In this document: positions 48,290 through 57,975 of the stretch, piece after piece | Layout: every line of letters begins with the position of its first letter | Position numbering within the stretch: the first letter of the stretch is position 1 | NCBI RefSeq assembly: GCF_024721975.1 | Contig: NZ_JANQBB010000006.1 | Location: 248,001-312,000 of the forward strand | DNA length: 64,000 nucleotides | From: Paenibacillus endoradicis | GTDB lineage: Bacteria; Bacillota; Bacilli; Paenibacillales; Paenibacillaceae | Reading direction: 5' to 3' | The notes under the pieces: generated by a model | Databases searched by the model: none | Told to the model about the DNA's origin: nothing | What the model saw: the letters and a program-made list of their open reading frames with translations, nothing else | Translations under genes and position numbers: made by a program

Positions 48290-51031
48290 TTAATATACTT
48301 CTATTTCGGATACCTGTGCAGCTGGCCAAGCGCTATTGGATGTAATGACTACACGAATATACTGCGTCATGATTTCCGTATCTAATTCAATTTCAACAAT
48401 GTTTCCGCTCTTAGGATCATACGTGTATGACTTAGCCGGAACTAACGTTGTAAAGTTCGAACCATCTGAACTACCTTGAACTTCAATTTCCTGAATACGT
48501 TGTTCCCATGCATCCTGAGGAGGAAGTCTCAACTTGATCTTGGTAACCGATTTCGCTTCTCCAAGATCAACAGATAGCCATTGCGGGAATTTCTTAGCTT
48601 TACTCTCCCAATAAGTAAACGGATCGCCATCTACGGTTAACTTTGGATCAAATGCCACATCTGTCATAGAACTAGCGGAAATCTTCTTGCCAATTACGAG
48701 ATTAAAATCTGCTTTCACCTTTGGAAATGGTTCAGATGCCTCACTAATTGTCTTGGAGTTAGTCAATTCTATATATCCAACCTTTTGCTCTTTAATTAGG
48801 GCAATATAATCGAATAGCACATATTCATCTACTTCTTCCACAGGAAGATCGACAATTTTAGTTCCATCTGGCTTATAAGCAGTTACCACTGTATGATCCC
48901 ACTTATCGCCTTTCTTAATCTTCAACGTAGTATCTGAGCCAATTGGTTGATAAATTCGAATAGTATCAGTTTCACGAACTTCGACTAAGTTATGATCGCC
49001 TGCATCAAGATCAAATCCATTATATCTCGAATAATTACCTGCTCTAACTCTACCATCATCAGCAGTAACGTCGAACCCTCCATTCGATAACGTCGTATCA
49101 CCATCCATTGAATAGGTTTCTTTACTATCCCAATTACTTGTCACTTTATGTGTGCCGAAGTCTGTAATCGTCACCGTTTGAGTACGTTGTTCAAAATTCA
49201 CTACTAGTTGATCAACGTATCTCGCCAGAACATACTTTTGGAATACTCCAATAGCATCAACCCATGGACTAGTAACGCCATTATAGAAATCTGTACTCAG
49301 ATTATAGCCCATTGCCAAATTCCAGCGTAGCATATCCTGATTATCCGTCATCGTCTCTCCTGCTAGATTATGATGATAAAACATAACTTTATCTCGCATC
49401 AGCATACCTGAAAGTGGGTAGTATTCTGTATAAGATGCCGTATTTTTCCGATATCCAAGTATATCCCACAAGTAGGTAGAACCCATAAATCCAACTGAAT
49501 CATCCGCTAACACATCTGTACCATCTTCTATATATACGTTGTGAGTTAGAGAATTAAAGTAATTACGTACGCCTTGGAAATATGCTGTAGAAGGATCTGT
49601 TCCTTTTGGAATTTCCTCGTTAAATACATATGGAGAATTCCGTATTCCCCACTGGTCTTCGAATATCCCATCAAATCCTCCAAACTCGATTAACTTCTGA
49701 TGCTCCTCTGCTACACGCTGTTGGAAGAATGGATGTCCTGTATTAACAACAAAGCCACTGTGTGCTCCATAATCTTCTTGCATAATAGTACCATTTTCCT
49801 TTTGAACAATAATGTTTGCAAGTGTTGTGCCTGTAGGTAACTGATTCAATGTCGGCGAAGTAATCCCCCACCAACTCATATTCGTGTAAGGAACAACGAT
49901 ATTCCCTTTAGCTTTGCTATCCTTAACGAACTTTTGGAATGCTGCATCTCCGCCCCATTGAGGATCAGGAGGAATAAAATCTGGATAATTTTCGTCATGT
50001 CCTCCTTTTTGGAAGCCTACGAGGTGAATCATGCCATTGTAATTCATCTTATCGATAAGGGTAGAAGATAAGTTACTCCAACTCGCACCCTTGATGGCGG
50101 AGATATCTGTCTTGTATAGGGGAAGCGCGAAATACTTATCCGTCTCGTCACCTAGCTTATCCTTTAAAGAACGATATTGATCAATCTCATTCAATTCACG
50201 ATAGCTAACGATAGAAGTGTTATAATCACCACCTATCTCTAGTACAACTGTAGGACTATTCCACTTTTGATTAGATTCAATCCATGTTTTATAATTGTGA
50301 ACAAATGCGGTTTTTCCCGAATCATTAATTTGATGTTTGTATCCGATCTCTGTGAGTAAAGTTGTCTGCTCACCTAAGTCATACATCGCAAGATTCCCCA
50401 TATTAGTACGCATCGCTAGATAAGAAGCAAACATAACACCTGGGTATTGATCAGAAAAAGAATTGCTTTCTTGGAAAAACGTCGCCTTTAGCTTTGCGCC
50501 TGGTAACATTGGAAGAATGGCATCCTGTACACCGTATTGATCAATTTTCAGCTCGTATGGGAAACGGAATGACTTAATCGGCTCTGCTGTTCCGTTTTCA
50601 ATCGAAGCCGTCATATACATACGATCATCATCCCCAAATCGAACATTTACATCTACCGCGAGTGTTCCGCTATATTGCAGCTTAAGCTCACTTTCTCCTT
50701 TTTTCCAATTATAAGTAAAGGTTTCTGCATTCAAGCTTTGTATGGAGCTATCATCATTAAGAATTGCCCACCATAATGTTTGATTGCCCAATGATAGATT
50801 TTCCTCTGATCCTTGTTGCTTCACATACATGATACCGCCGTTATCTGTACTAAATGCTATTTCATAATGGTTGTTATTAACGACTATTAGTCCTTCTTCT
50901 TTATTTATAAGCATTTGTACCTTTCCGTTGTTACCTAACCAGCCTGAGAAGATGATTATGTAGCTTAGTGCTACGATAATAACTAGACCTATCGACAACC
51001 ACAACCATTTGTTTTTCATTATTATCTTCAC
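48290..51031 (-). CDS. Membrane-anchored DUF6259-type glycoside hydrolase-like protein with discoidin domain
   Basis: 913 residues from a GTG with GGGTGG upstream; an ATG 12 bp downstream is an alternative. An uncleaved N-terminal helix (MKNKWLWLSIGLVIIVALSY) anchors it. Residues about 40-250 form a beta-sandwich, and 280-640 a likely TIM barrel with NYNGMIHLVGFQKGGHDENY, VVPYTNMSWWG, FGGFDGIFEDQWG and HNVYIEDGTDVLADDS, in which the acidic residues are catalytic candidates. Residues about 760-913 are an F5/8 type C (discoidin) domain (DPKLTVDGDPFTYWESKAKK, QWLSVDLGEAKSVTKIKLRL) that binds glycans. The DUF6259 link is by resemblance, and the substrate is unknown. Last gene of a YesM/YesN-transporter cluster. 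Confidence 0.75.
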   Translation of the reverse strand: MKIIMKNKWLWLSIGLVIIVALSYIIIFSGWLGNNGKVQMLINKEEGLIVVNNNHYEIAFSTDNGGIMYVKQQGSEENLSLGNQTLWWAILNDDSSIQSLNAETFTYNWKKGESELKLQYSGTLAVDVNVRFGDDDRMYMTASIENGTAEPIKSFRFPYELKIDQYGVQDAILPMLPGAKLKATFFQESNSFSDQYPGVMFASYLAMRTNMGNLAMYDLGEQTTLLTEIGYKHQINDSGKTAFVHNYKTWIESNQKWNSPTVVLEIGGDYNTSIVSYRELNEIDQYRSLKDKLGDETDKYFALPLYKTDISAIKGASWSNLSSTLIDKMNYNGMIHLVGFQKGGHDENYPDFIPPDPQWGGDAAFQKFVKDSKAKGNIVVPYTNMSWWGITSPTLNQLPTGTTLANIIVQKENGTIMQEDYGAHSGFVVNTGHPFFQQRVAEEHQKLIEFGGFDGIFEDQWGIRNSPYVFNEEIPKGTDPSTAYFQGVRNYFNSLTHNVYIEDGTDVLADDSVGFMGSTYLWDILGYRKNTASYTEYYPLSGMLMRDKVMFYHHNLAGETMTDNQDMLRWNLAMGYNLSTDFYNGVTSPWVDAIGVFQKYVLARYVDQLVVNFEQRTQTVTITDFGTHKVTSNWDSKETYSMDGDTTLSNGGFDVTADDGRVRAGNYSRYNGFDLDAGDHNLVEVRETDTIRIYQPIGSDTTLKIKKGDKWDHTVVTAYKPDGTKIVDLPVEEVDEYVLFDYIALIKEQKVGYIELTNSKTISEASEPFPKVKADFNLVIGKKISASSMTDVAFDPKLTVDGDPFTYWESKAKKFPQWLSVDLGEAKSVTKIKLRLPPQDAWEQRIQEIEVQGSSDGSNFTTLVPAKSYTYDPKSGNIVEIELDTEIMTQYIRVVITSNSAWPAAQVSEIEVY

Positions 51032-51091
51032 AATAAAACACCACCCGACTCATATGCTAACTGACCGAAATTACTCCCCATAATAAAGATC

Positions 51092-51135
51092 AGGGTTGCC
51101 CCTGTAGATGAATCATCTACATTCGGACAACCCCG
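51092..51135 (-). terminator. Stem-loop between binding-protein gene and DUF6259 gene
   Basis: GGGTTG and CAACCC pair with inner TAGATG/CATCTA, in the gap after the binding-protein stop. The tail TGATCTTTATTAT is only mildly U-rich, so it may be an attenuator rather than a full terminator. Confidence 0.55.
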
Positions 51136-51149
51136 TGATGTCTTTATTC

Positions 51150-52583
51150 TTATTTGATACTGTCGTAGAATTGCTCTTGGATAAACTTAGCTGCCACATC
51201 AAGCTTAGCTTGCTTATCTACACCTTTTTTAGAGAATACTTCTTGGATAATATTCGTCATTTCACCATAGAAATCTTGCGTATTATATGGTGATTCTGCT
51301 TTTCCATCCATCAAGCCCAACGACTCTACACTATATTGGTATACATTATCGTATTTATTGAATAGTGCAGTTACCTTTTCTCCATATGGAGCGTCATTTT
51401 TGTAGTATTGAAGTACAGCAGGTACATAGTATTTATTATCCGCAGCACGTTCTTTAATATTTTCTTCTAGTGAAGCTAGACCTGTATCAGAGAAATAATC
51501 AAAAGTAGCATAGTAGAAAGCAATTGCTTGCTCATCAGCTGTTGCATTTGGATTGATTACTAGGAAGTCTCCACCAAGAACCCCATAATGTTTGTCGCCT
51601 TTTTGATAAGCAGGGATTGGGTATACAAGAATATCATCAGGAGACATTCCACCTTGGTTCAATGCTTGATCAACTGGACCATCTGGACCTGCAATTACCA
51701 TTGCCGTTCTACCTTCTGCGAATGCACCAACTGCATCGCCCCAATTAAGTGCCCAATCTTCTGGAATAGCATTAGCTTCCCATTTCAATCTTTCATAGTA
51801 GTCTAGCGCTTTTACTCCTGCTTCTGAGTTGAATATTGCAGTTACTTTCCCATCAGTTACAGATTGAATATCTCCACCAGCAGTGAATAGGAAGTTAGTC
51901 CAGTTCCAACCAGATGCGTTTTCTTTACCCATAGGTGCGATACCAGAGATACCAGCAGCAGGATTAGCTACTCCCTTAGCTGCATTCAGCATATCATCCC
52001 AAGTCCAGTCTAATGAAGGAATCGTCACACCGTTGTCTTCAAGCATTTTTTTGTTAACGGTTACACCAGTTGGATAACCACGTTGAGCAATACCATATAC
52101 TTTGCCATTCAATGTGAATAGATCTTGTAATTGTGGATTCATTTGATCTTTGAATTCGTAACTATTGAATAGCTCCGTAATATCAGCTGCCCAACCTTTC
52201 TCAGCTAGCATCTTACCTTCTGATGCGTACGTATTGAATAGTGTTGGAGCCTCATTTGCACCCATTTTCATTCCGATTTCATTCGGGTTATACTGCCAAT
52301 CGCTCTTAATAATTTCTACGTTTGGATATACTTCATTGAAGCGTCTAATTTTGTCGTCCTCAAGCGCACGATCTTCTACACGGTCAGGTGTAGGATAGTA
52401 AACGCTTATAGCTACTTTTCTCTGTGTAATATCATCTTCAGGAGGAGCCGTGTTGTTGTCAGCTGGTTTGACAGTAGGACTAGTAGCTGGCGGGTTAGTG
52501 CTTCCTCCATTGTTATTACCACATGCCACAAGCATGAGGCTGAATACAAGAACTACTGCAATGACTACTGAATATTTACGCAT
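51150..52583 (-). CDS. Sugar ABC transporter substrate-binding lipoprotein
   Basis: 477 residues; AAGGGG lies 8 nt before the ATG. The lipoprotein signal ends at LVAC (Cys21), followed by a Pro/Thr linker (about 25-50). The body is a family 1 solute-binding protein (KVAISVYYPTPDRVEDRALE, WTWDDMLNAAKGVANPAAG). Binding partner for the permeases at 52727 and 53593, 143 bp upstream in the same direction. The operon also holds a discoidin-bearing hydrolase-like gene, so a complex glycan fragment is a fair guess for its ligand. Confidence 0.92.
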   Translation of the reverse strand: MRKYSVVIAVVLVFSLMLVACGNNNGGSTNPPATSPTVKPADNNTAPPEDDITQRKVAISVYYPTPDRVEDRALEDDKIRRFNEVYPNVEIIKSDWQYNPNEIGMKMGANEAPTLFNTYASEGKMLAEKGWAADITELFNSYEFKDQMNPQLQDLFTLNGKVYGIAQRGYPTGVTVNKKMLEDNGVTIPSLDWTWDDMLNAAKGVANPAAGISGIAPMGKENASGWNWTNFLFTAGGDIQSVTDGKVTAIFNSEAGVKALDYYERLKWEANAIPEDWALNWGDAVGAFAEGRTAMVIAGPDGPVDQALNQGGMSPDDILVYPIPAYQKGDKHYGVLGGDFLVINPNATADEQAIAFYYATFDYFSDTGLASLEENIKERAADNKYYVPAVLQYYKNDAPYGEKVTALFNKYDNVYQYSVESLGLMDGKAESPYNTQDFYGEMTNIIQEVFSKKGVDKQAKLDVAAKFIQEQFYDSIK

Positions 52584-52726
52584 TTGAAAATCCCCTTTTC
52601 ATTTCAAATTTGTCTTACACGCTCATCATAATGTAGGTACATTCGGTAAGGCGATGTGTATTCCTATGTTGATCATGTGTAAAATTATGTTTCAGGAAAT
52701 TATTCCCATAGTATAAATTCACATGG

Positions 52727-53596
52727 TTAGCCTTTTACCCCACCTAAATATAAGCCTCTTAAAATATATTTTTGGAACAAAAGGAATATAAAGATTGGTG
52801 GAATCATGACTAAAGTTAATATTGCAAATTTGATATTCAAATCCAATCTACGAGCATTCAAGACGAAATCACGGATCGCAGATGAAAGTGGTTTATTATC
52901 TTGATTTAGAATAAAACTTGGCCAGAACCAATCATTCCAGGCAGTTGAGAAGACAAATATTGCTAGTGTTGCAAAGATTGGAATAGATAACGGGAATGCG
53001 ATTTGGAAAAAGCCTCGCAGTTCAGACGCTCCATCAATACGCGCCGATTCAAATATTTCTGTGTGAATACCGTCCATAAATGTCTTAAGTAAGAGCAAGA
53101 AAAATGCATTCGCTCCAGCTGGCAGCCAAATCGCTGCGAATGATCCCATTAAACCAAGATCCTTCAAGTTAATAAAGTTCGGAATCATATATGTTGTTGC
53201 TGGTATAAACAAAGTTGCCAAGAAATAATAATAAATAGCACTTTTAAAGGGAACCTTAAGCTTCGATAACGAATACGCCGCAAATCCTAGTATACTTATG
53301 GTTACTGCCATATTACCGAAGAAAATAAACATCGTATTTTTGAAATACTTTGGTAAATCGATATAATTCCATGCTTTAATATAGTTCTCGAAATGCCACT
53401 CCGTAGGAAAAAAGGTTGGCGGGAATGAGTTCACTTCTGTATTTAACTTTAAGCCATTCAACATGGAGATAACAATTGGATACGCCATGCAGCACATCAT
53501 AATTACAACGAACAAGTTCATCAAATAATATAGAAACCTAGTAGATGGTTTTTTCAGATCGTAATCGGATAATATACTTCGTTCATGTGCCTTCAT
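52727..53596 (-). CDS. Sugar ABC transporter permease (CUT1, MalG-like)
   Basis: 289 residues, six predicted helices, EAA loop FESARIDGASELRGFFQIAF with Ser-Ala-Arg in place of the usual EEAA, and the C-terminal YILRGLYLGGVKG. It overlaps the upstream permease gene by 4 bp. Second membrane subunit of the transporter whose binding protein is encoded downstream. Confidence 0.92.
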   Translation of the reverse strand: MKAHERSILSDYDLKKPSTRFLYYLMNLFVVIMMCCMAYPIVISMLNGLKLNTEVNSFPPTFFPTEWHFENYIKAWNYIDLPKYFKNTMFIFFGNMAVTISILGFAAYSLSKLKVPFKSAIYYYFLATLFIPATTYMIPNFINLKDLGLMGSFAAIWLPAGANAFFLLLLKTFMDGIHTEIFESARIDGASELRGFFQIAFPLSIPIFATLAIFVFSTAWNDWFWPSFILNQDNKPLSSAIRDFVLNARRLDLNIKFAILTLVMIPPIFIFLLFQKYILRGLYLGGVKG

Positions 53597-54516
53597 GATT
53601 TCACTCCCCCTTTATTGTTGATCCGATATTGAATGATCGCTAATATGCTTAGTGCAAGGAACATAAGTACACCAAGAGCGGAAGCTACACCATAATCCTG
53701 TCTAACAAATGCATACCTAACAATAAGTAAAGCATAGGTCAACGTAGCATTGTTGGGACCACCATCAAGCATCGCATATTGTGTCTGGAAGCCCTGTGAA
53801 GTTGCTATAAGCTGCAACATGAGCAATAGTAAAATTTGGTTTCGAATGGCTGGTAATGTAATATAACGAACGCGTTGCCAAATACCTGCCCCATCAATCT
53901 CAGCTGCTTCGTACCAATCGCGTGGTACTGCTAGAATAGCCGCCAAATAAATAAGCATAGCGGAACCGAAGCTCTGCCATGTCTCCATAATGACAATGGA
54001 TGCCATTGACCATTTTGGATCTACCCTAAAGTTGATCTGACCAATACCAACCGCTTTCAATACATCATTAATAGGACCTACTGGATCGTACAACCATGTC
54101 CAAACACCATAAAGGACAACAAACGGAACGACATAGGGTAAATAAGCTGCAACTCGGGCAAAACCCTGGAATTTTCGCATCTCAGAAATTAAGAGCGCGA
54201 ATAAAATTGGAACCCAGAATCCAATAACAAGTGCGAGCCCCATATAAAAGAGGGTGTTTTTCACGGATGTCATTACATAAGGATCGGCGAAGATGGTCTT
54301 GAAGTTGTCAAAACCGACAAAGGTATTACCTTTAACAAAATCGACGATGTAGAAGCTACTAAAAACCCCTTTAATGATAGGAAGCCAAAGAAAAAGCGTA
54401 AAAGTAACAATGGCAGGTAATAGAAAAATAACTCCCCAGATATACCTTTTGTATGCTGTTGATCTTTGCTTTTTCGGCTTCGACTTGCTAATTGGAACAG
54501 CCGTTGTTTGTTCCAT
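53593..54516 (-). CDS. Sugar ABC transporter permease (CUT1, MalF-like)
   Basis: 307 residues from the ATG at 54514-54516, chosen because GAGGGA lies 7 nt upstream. Six predicted helices after a basic N-terminus (SKSKPKKQRSTAYKRYIWG). The EAA loop is YEAAEIDGAGIWQRVRYITL, and MLDGGPNNATLTYALLIVR precedes a late helix. First gene after the YesN regulator at 54612, with a small stem-loop in between. Confidence 0.92.
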   Translation of the reverse strand: MEQTTAVPISKSKPKKQRSTAYKRYIWGVIFLLPAIVTFTLFLWLPIIKGVFSSFYIVDFVKGNTFVGFDNFKTIFADPYVMTSVKNTLFYMGLALVIGFWVPILFALLISEMRKFQGFARVAAYLPYVVPFVVLYGVWTWLYDPVGPINDVLKAVGIGQINFRVDPKWSMASIVIMETWQSFGSAMLIYLAAILAVPRDWYEAAEIDGAGIWQRVRYITLPAIRNQILLLLMLQLIATSQGFQTQYAMLDGGPNNATLTYALLIVRYAFVRQDYGVASALGVLMFLALSILAIIQYRINNKGGVKS

Positions 54517-54539
54517 ACTGTAATCCCTCATTCCATAAG

Positions 54540-54564
54540 TTTATCTACTATTATTGTAGATAAA
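54540..54564 (-). other. Intercistronic stem-loop between the YesN gene and the permease
   Basis: TTTATCTAC and GTAGATAAA form a perfect 9-bp AT-rich stem with a 7-nt loop. There is no strong U-run after it, so it is more likely a processing or partial-termination site. Confidence 0.5.
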
Positions 54565-54611
54565 GAGAGGTTACCTGAACATGTGTATATCTATGCGGAT
54601 GATATGCGATC

Positions 54612-55940
54612 TTACTTCTTCATCTCACTTGGACTAATACCATAGTATTTTTTGAAAATTTTACTAAAATGCTCTGGTGACTCATACCCCACTTGTTCAG
54701 AAATTTCATAGCGCCGCAAATCCGTTTTCAGTATAAGTCGCTTGCTTTCTTCCATTCTTAGCTTAATTACGTACTCCCAAAGGTTATAGCCTGTCTTTTT
54801 CTTAAATAAATAGCTTAAATAATTGGGGCTAACATGATTTTTCTGCGCAACCTCATTCAATGTCAAGCCCTTCTGTGCATAATTCTGAAGAATATAGTTG
54901 CTTGTTCGTTCAACAATCATATTATTCTGAGCGGCAATTTCATCGTTAGTCGGTTCTTCCTCTGTATAAATCCCCCACTTGAAATCTCCGTAATAGAAAA
55001 CATAATGGTCTTTGAACTCTCGGCTCCATTGTATCGCCTTACTTGCCTGCCTATGAACTTCCCCAAGGAAATCACAGCCCTTCAAAATCTGACTGATACC
55101 GATCACACACTGGAACCCAAGATATTTATTAATATTAAAATGAAGGCTGCGAGCAATCATCTCTAACTGATTGACTTTATCAATACTGGTATCACCATAT
55201 CGCTCTTCAGTCCATTGCATAACAATACATATTTCATGTTCAGGCGAGTAAAAAGACTGATAATCCCATTCCATATCTAGCAATTCATTCGCTATGTTCA
55301 GAACAGCATATTTCAGCAATAAACCATCCTTCTCCGAAATAATTCGACCACCTGACTCAAGATTGAGCTTAATTTTTATGACAGCATAATAGGGCCCTTT
55401 AAGTTCAATAGCATGTAGCTGACTAAGCTCAGATATGATCTTACTACGATCTTCCGTATCCTTTAGAAGAAGTCGATTGAGCAGCATCGTACTTCCAGGT
55501 AGCTGCTCTTGCATATGAAATTTTTCCTTCAATTCCGATATCATATCCTCCGTATCACGAACGGACTTATCGATGTGTAACAATACATGGCGAACCGAAC
55601 TCAGAAATTGCTCATTATTTAATGGCTTTATCAAATAATCCTTAGCCCCTAATCTAATAGCTAGCTGAGCATATTGGAATGTTTCATATGCAGATATAAC
55701 GATGACTTGCACCCAAGGCTTAATAATTCTTGCTTGTTGCATAAGTTCGATGCCACTCATAGATCCCATCTGAATATCCGTTACGAGCAAATCTATGTTT
55801 TCTGTGCGCAAGTAATCAAGCGCCTCATAGCCACTGTGCGCAATATAAATGTTTTTGATACTAATACCCGTTGAAGCAAGTAATCCTGATAAACCTTCAC
55901 AAATAAGCGGTTCATCATCGACAATTAAAATATTATACAT
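54612..55940 (-). CDS. AraC-type response regulator (YesN-like, full length)
   Basis: 442 residues from the ATG at 55938-55940, 35 bp after the kinase gene; AAAGG lies 10 nt upstream. Receiver domain: Asp8-Asp9, phospho-acceptor Asp55 in LLVTDIQMGS, Lys in DYLIKPLNN. A middle region of about 200 residues is typical of long YesN proteins. Two C-terminal AraC motifs: LTLNEVAQKNHVSPNYLSYL and YEISEQVGYESPEHFSKIFK. It should activate the downstream transporter and DUF6259 gene. Confidence 0.93.
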   Translation of the reverse strand: MYNILIVDDEPLICEGLSGLLASTGISIKNIYIAHSGYEALDYLRTENIDLLVTDIQMGSMSGIELMQQARIIKPWVQVIVISAYETFQYAQLAIRLGAKDYLIKPLNNEQFLSSVRHVLLHIDKSVRDTEDMISELKEKFHMQEQLPGSTMLLNRLLLKDTEDRSKIISELSQLHAIELKGPYYAVIKIKLNLESGGRIISEKDGLLLKYAVLNIANELLDMEWDYQSFYSPEHEICIVMQWTEERYGDTSIDKVNQLEMIARSLHFNINKYLGFQCVIGISQILKGCDFLGEVHRQASKAIQWSREFKDHYVFYYGDFKWGIYTEEEPTNDEIAAQNNMIVERTSNYILQNYAQKGLTLNEVAQKNHVSPNYLSYLFKKKTGYNLWEYVIKLRMEESKRLILKTDLRRYEISEQVGYESPEHFSKIFKKYYGISPSEMKK

Positions 55941-55975
55941 ATTCCTCAACCTTTCTTACTTTTGTCAACCAGCTA

Positions 55976-57808
55976 TTAAACTATCGGTTCTTCGTAGGTT
56001 GCAGGTAATACAAGAAGAGCAGTCGTACCATCTTTTTCTCTTCTATGATAGCTAAGTCCGAATTTATTGCCGAAATGAAGCTGAAATCTTTGATGAATAT
56101 TTCGGATGCCATAGCCTAGCTTATGATCAACATTCTCATCATTTAATATGTGATCCATAGCTGCAATATTCACTTGCTTGTATCCGTTGTCCTCTACCTT
56201 AATCGTTACACGCTCACCTTCTAGGGCAGCAGAAATCTGAATTTCTCCGTCTTCGCCCATCTGTTTCACGCCATGAATAATAGCATTTTCTATAAGCGGC
56301 TGTAATGATATTTTCGGAATACGTATTAGTTTAACTGTATCTGGTATGTCCCAGATCACATTGAATTTATAGGAGTATCTTTTCAACTGTAAATTGACGT
56401 ATGCGCTCGCATGTTCCAACTCTTCCTCAAATCGAATGAGCTCACGCCCTTGACTGAGACCGATCTTCATTAGCTTAGATAGCTCTTTAATCATCTCTGA
56501 GGATTCCGAGTTGCCTTCAAGCGTACTCTTCCAATAAATACTTTCTAACGTGTTGTATAATAAATGCGGATTGATCTGCTGATGTAGTAGCCGTAGCTGA
56601 GATTCTTTGGCCTTCAAGTCCATATGATACTTATAATGAATAAGCGAGTTAATTCTTCGTGCCATATCGTACAATGCAGACATTAATACCCCTACTTCAT
56701 CGTGCCTGCGTTTAACTGGTGTCTCTGGAACAAGTTTCCCTGGCTCATAAGATCGAACGAAACGCGCTAATCTCTGTAGAGGTGTCATGAGTGAGCTCCA
56801 GAAGTAAACTAGAACGATACAACCCAATACAATATAAGCAACGGTAATCAATTGAATGATTCGCTTAAGCTCGTTCTGTTGCTTAAGTAGTGATTGTACG
56901 GGAATTTGATAGATGAGCTTATGCCCTACGCTCTCATTCTGACTCATGATATAGATAAAGTCCGATGTCATCACATCAGTAGTACGATACCGATTATCTA
57001 GCATGGAATAATTATACGGTGCTGGCCTGTTGCCTTCCTGTAGTTCGGATGGCAATTCAAGCGTATCTCCGTTTCTAACGGGTATTGTGGAGCTTAATAT
57101 TCTATTAGAGGAATCTACATATGAGATCACTCCTTCTGGAAGTGAGACCGAACGCAGTGATTCTGCAATCTTCATGTCCATTTTGTTGGCTACAAGTACA
57201 CCTAAAAAACCGTTCCCGTCTTTCACTTTGCCGACAGCCCGTATATAAGCTAACGTATCTATTTGATTTAGTCCCAAAGTATACTTGATAATATCTATAT
57301 AGCCATTACCTCTCTTGTTAATGGCATCATCGAACCAGACAGGCTTGTCATTGTCAGAGAAAAAGTACACACCCGCTTGCTGTATTTGACGTTTAGGTGC
57401 GAAGTAATAGTAATTGTTCGGATCATATATGTATAATGAATAATAAACCGCCTCTCCCCCGTTTAATGAAATAGAGTAGCTTGTAAGCAGTTTAGCAACA
57501 TCATCATATTTCTTCACCCGTTCCATGACTGTATCCTGCTCGCTTGGTATAAGTTTTTGCGTGATCGGATTTTGAATAATGGTAGCTGTTATTTTACTAA
57601 CCGTATCAATATCTCTACTAATTAACGTATGATTCTGTTTAATTAGTTCTACATATGCATTCGTAACATGATTTTTAAGAAGTTTCTCCGCCTGATAATT
57701 TCCGTACCAATGAAGTAGAAAGACTGGACTAACCATCAAAATAAACAATAACACCAATTGTTGCTTCATATTAAGCTTAGTAAGTGGATTAAGCGGATAT
57801 CCGCGCAT
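55976..57808 (-). CDS. Sensor histidine kinase (YesM-like)
   Basis: 610 residues; GGAGG lies 7 nt before the ATG. Helix one (about 17-34), a large extracellular Cache-like sensor (to about 315), helix two (about 319-340), HAMP, then LLHQQINPHLLYNTLESIYW with phospho-acceptor His415, and an HATPase domain with PLIENAIIHGVK and GYGIRNIHQRF. LLYN replaces FLFN found in most relatives. Cognate of the downstream YesN gene. Confidence 0.93.
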   Translation of the reverse strand: MRGYPLNPLTKLNMKQQLVLLFILMVSPVFLLHWYGNYQAEKLLKNHVTNAYVELIKQNHTLISRDIDTVSKITATIIQNPITQKLIPSEQDTVMERVKKYDDVAKLLTSYSISLNGGEAVYYSLYIYDPNNYYYFAPKRQIQQAGVYFFSDNDKPVWFDDAINKRGNGYIDIIKYTLGLNQIDTLAYIRAVGKVKDGNGFLGVLVANKMDMKIAESLRSVSLPEGVISYVDSSNRILSSTIPVRNGDTLELPSELQEGNRPAPYNYSMLDNRYRTTDVMTSDFIYIMSQNESVGHKLIYQIPVQSLLKQQNELKRIIQLITVAYIVLGCIVLVYFWSSLMTPLQRLARFVRSYEPGKLVPETPVKRRHDEVGVLMSALYDMARRINSLIHYKYHMDLKAKESQLRLLHQQINPHLLYNTLESIYWKSTLEGNSESSEMIKELSKLMKIGLSQGRELIRFEEELEHASAYVNLQLKRYSYKFNVIWDIPDTVKLIRIPKISLQPLIENAIIHGVKQMGEDGEIQISAALEGERVTIKVEDNGYKQVNIAAMDHILNDENVDHKLGYGIRNIHQRFQLHFGNKFGLSYHRREKDGTTALLVLPATYEEPIV

Positions 57809-57879
57809 GACGGCTCCTCCTATTGATCGAGATTAATCGAATTATCTTGTTGGAAATAGATGCATAATATTACTATAGC

Positions 57880-57963
57880 AAAAAAATAGCGCTTATAGTG
57901 TAGTCGTTTCTACGATGTTTTGACCTCTATTCGGTCTTTTTCGTAGAACTACACATAAGCGCT
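57880..57963 (-). terminator. Long structured terminator after the hypothetical gene
   Basis: AGCGCTTA and TAAGCGCT form the outer stem, with GTGTAG/CTACAC and TTCTACG/CGTAGAA inside and a GACC/GGTC hairpin at the tip. On the minus strand a run of seven Ts follows. It lies just after the stop at 57976. Confidence 0.85.
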
Positions 57964-57975
57964 CAAAAATTTTAT

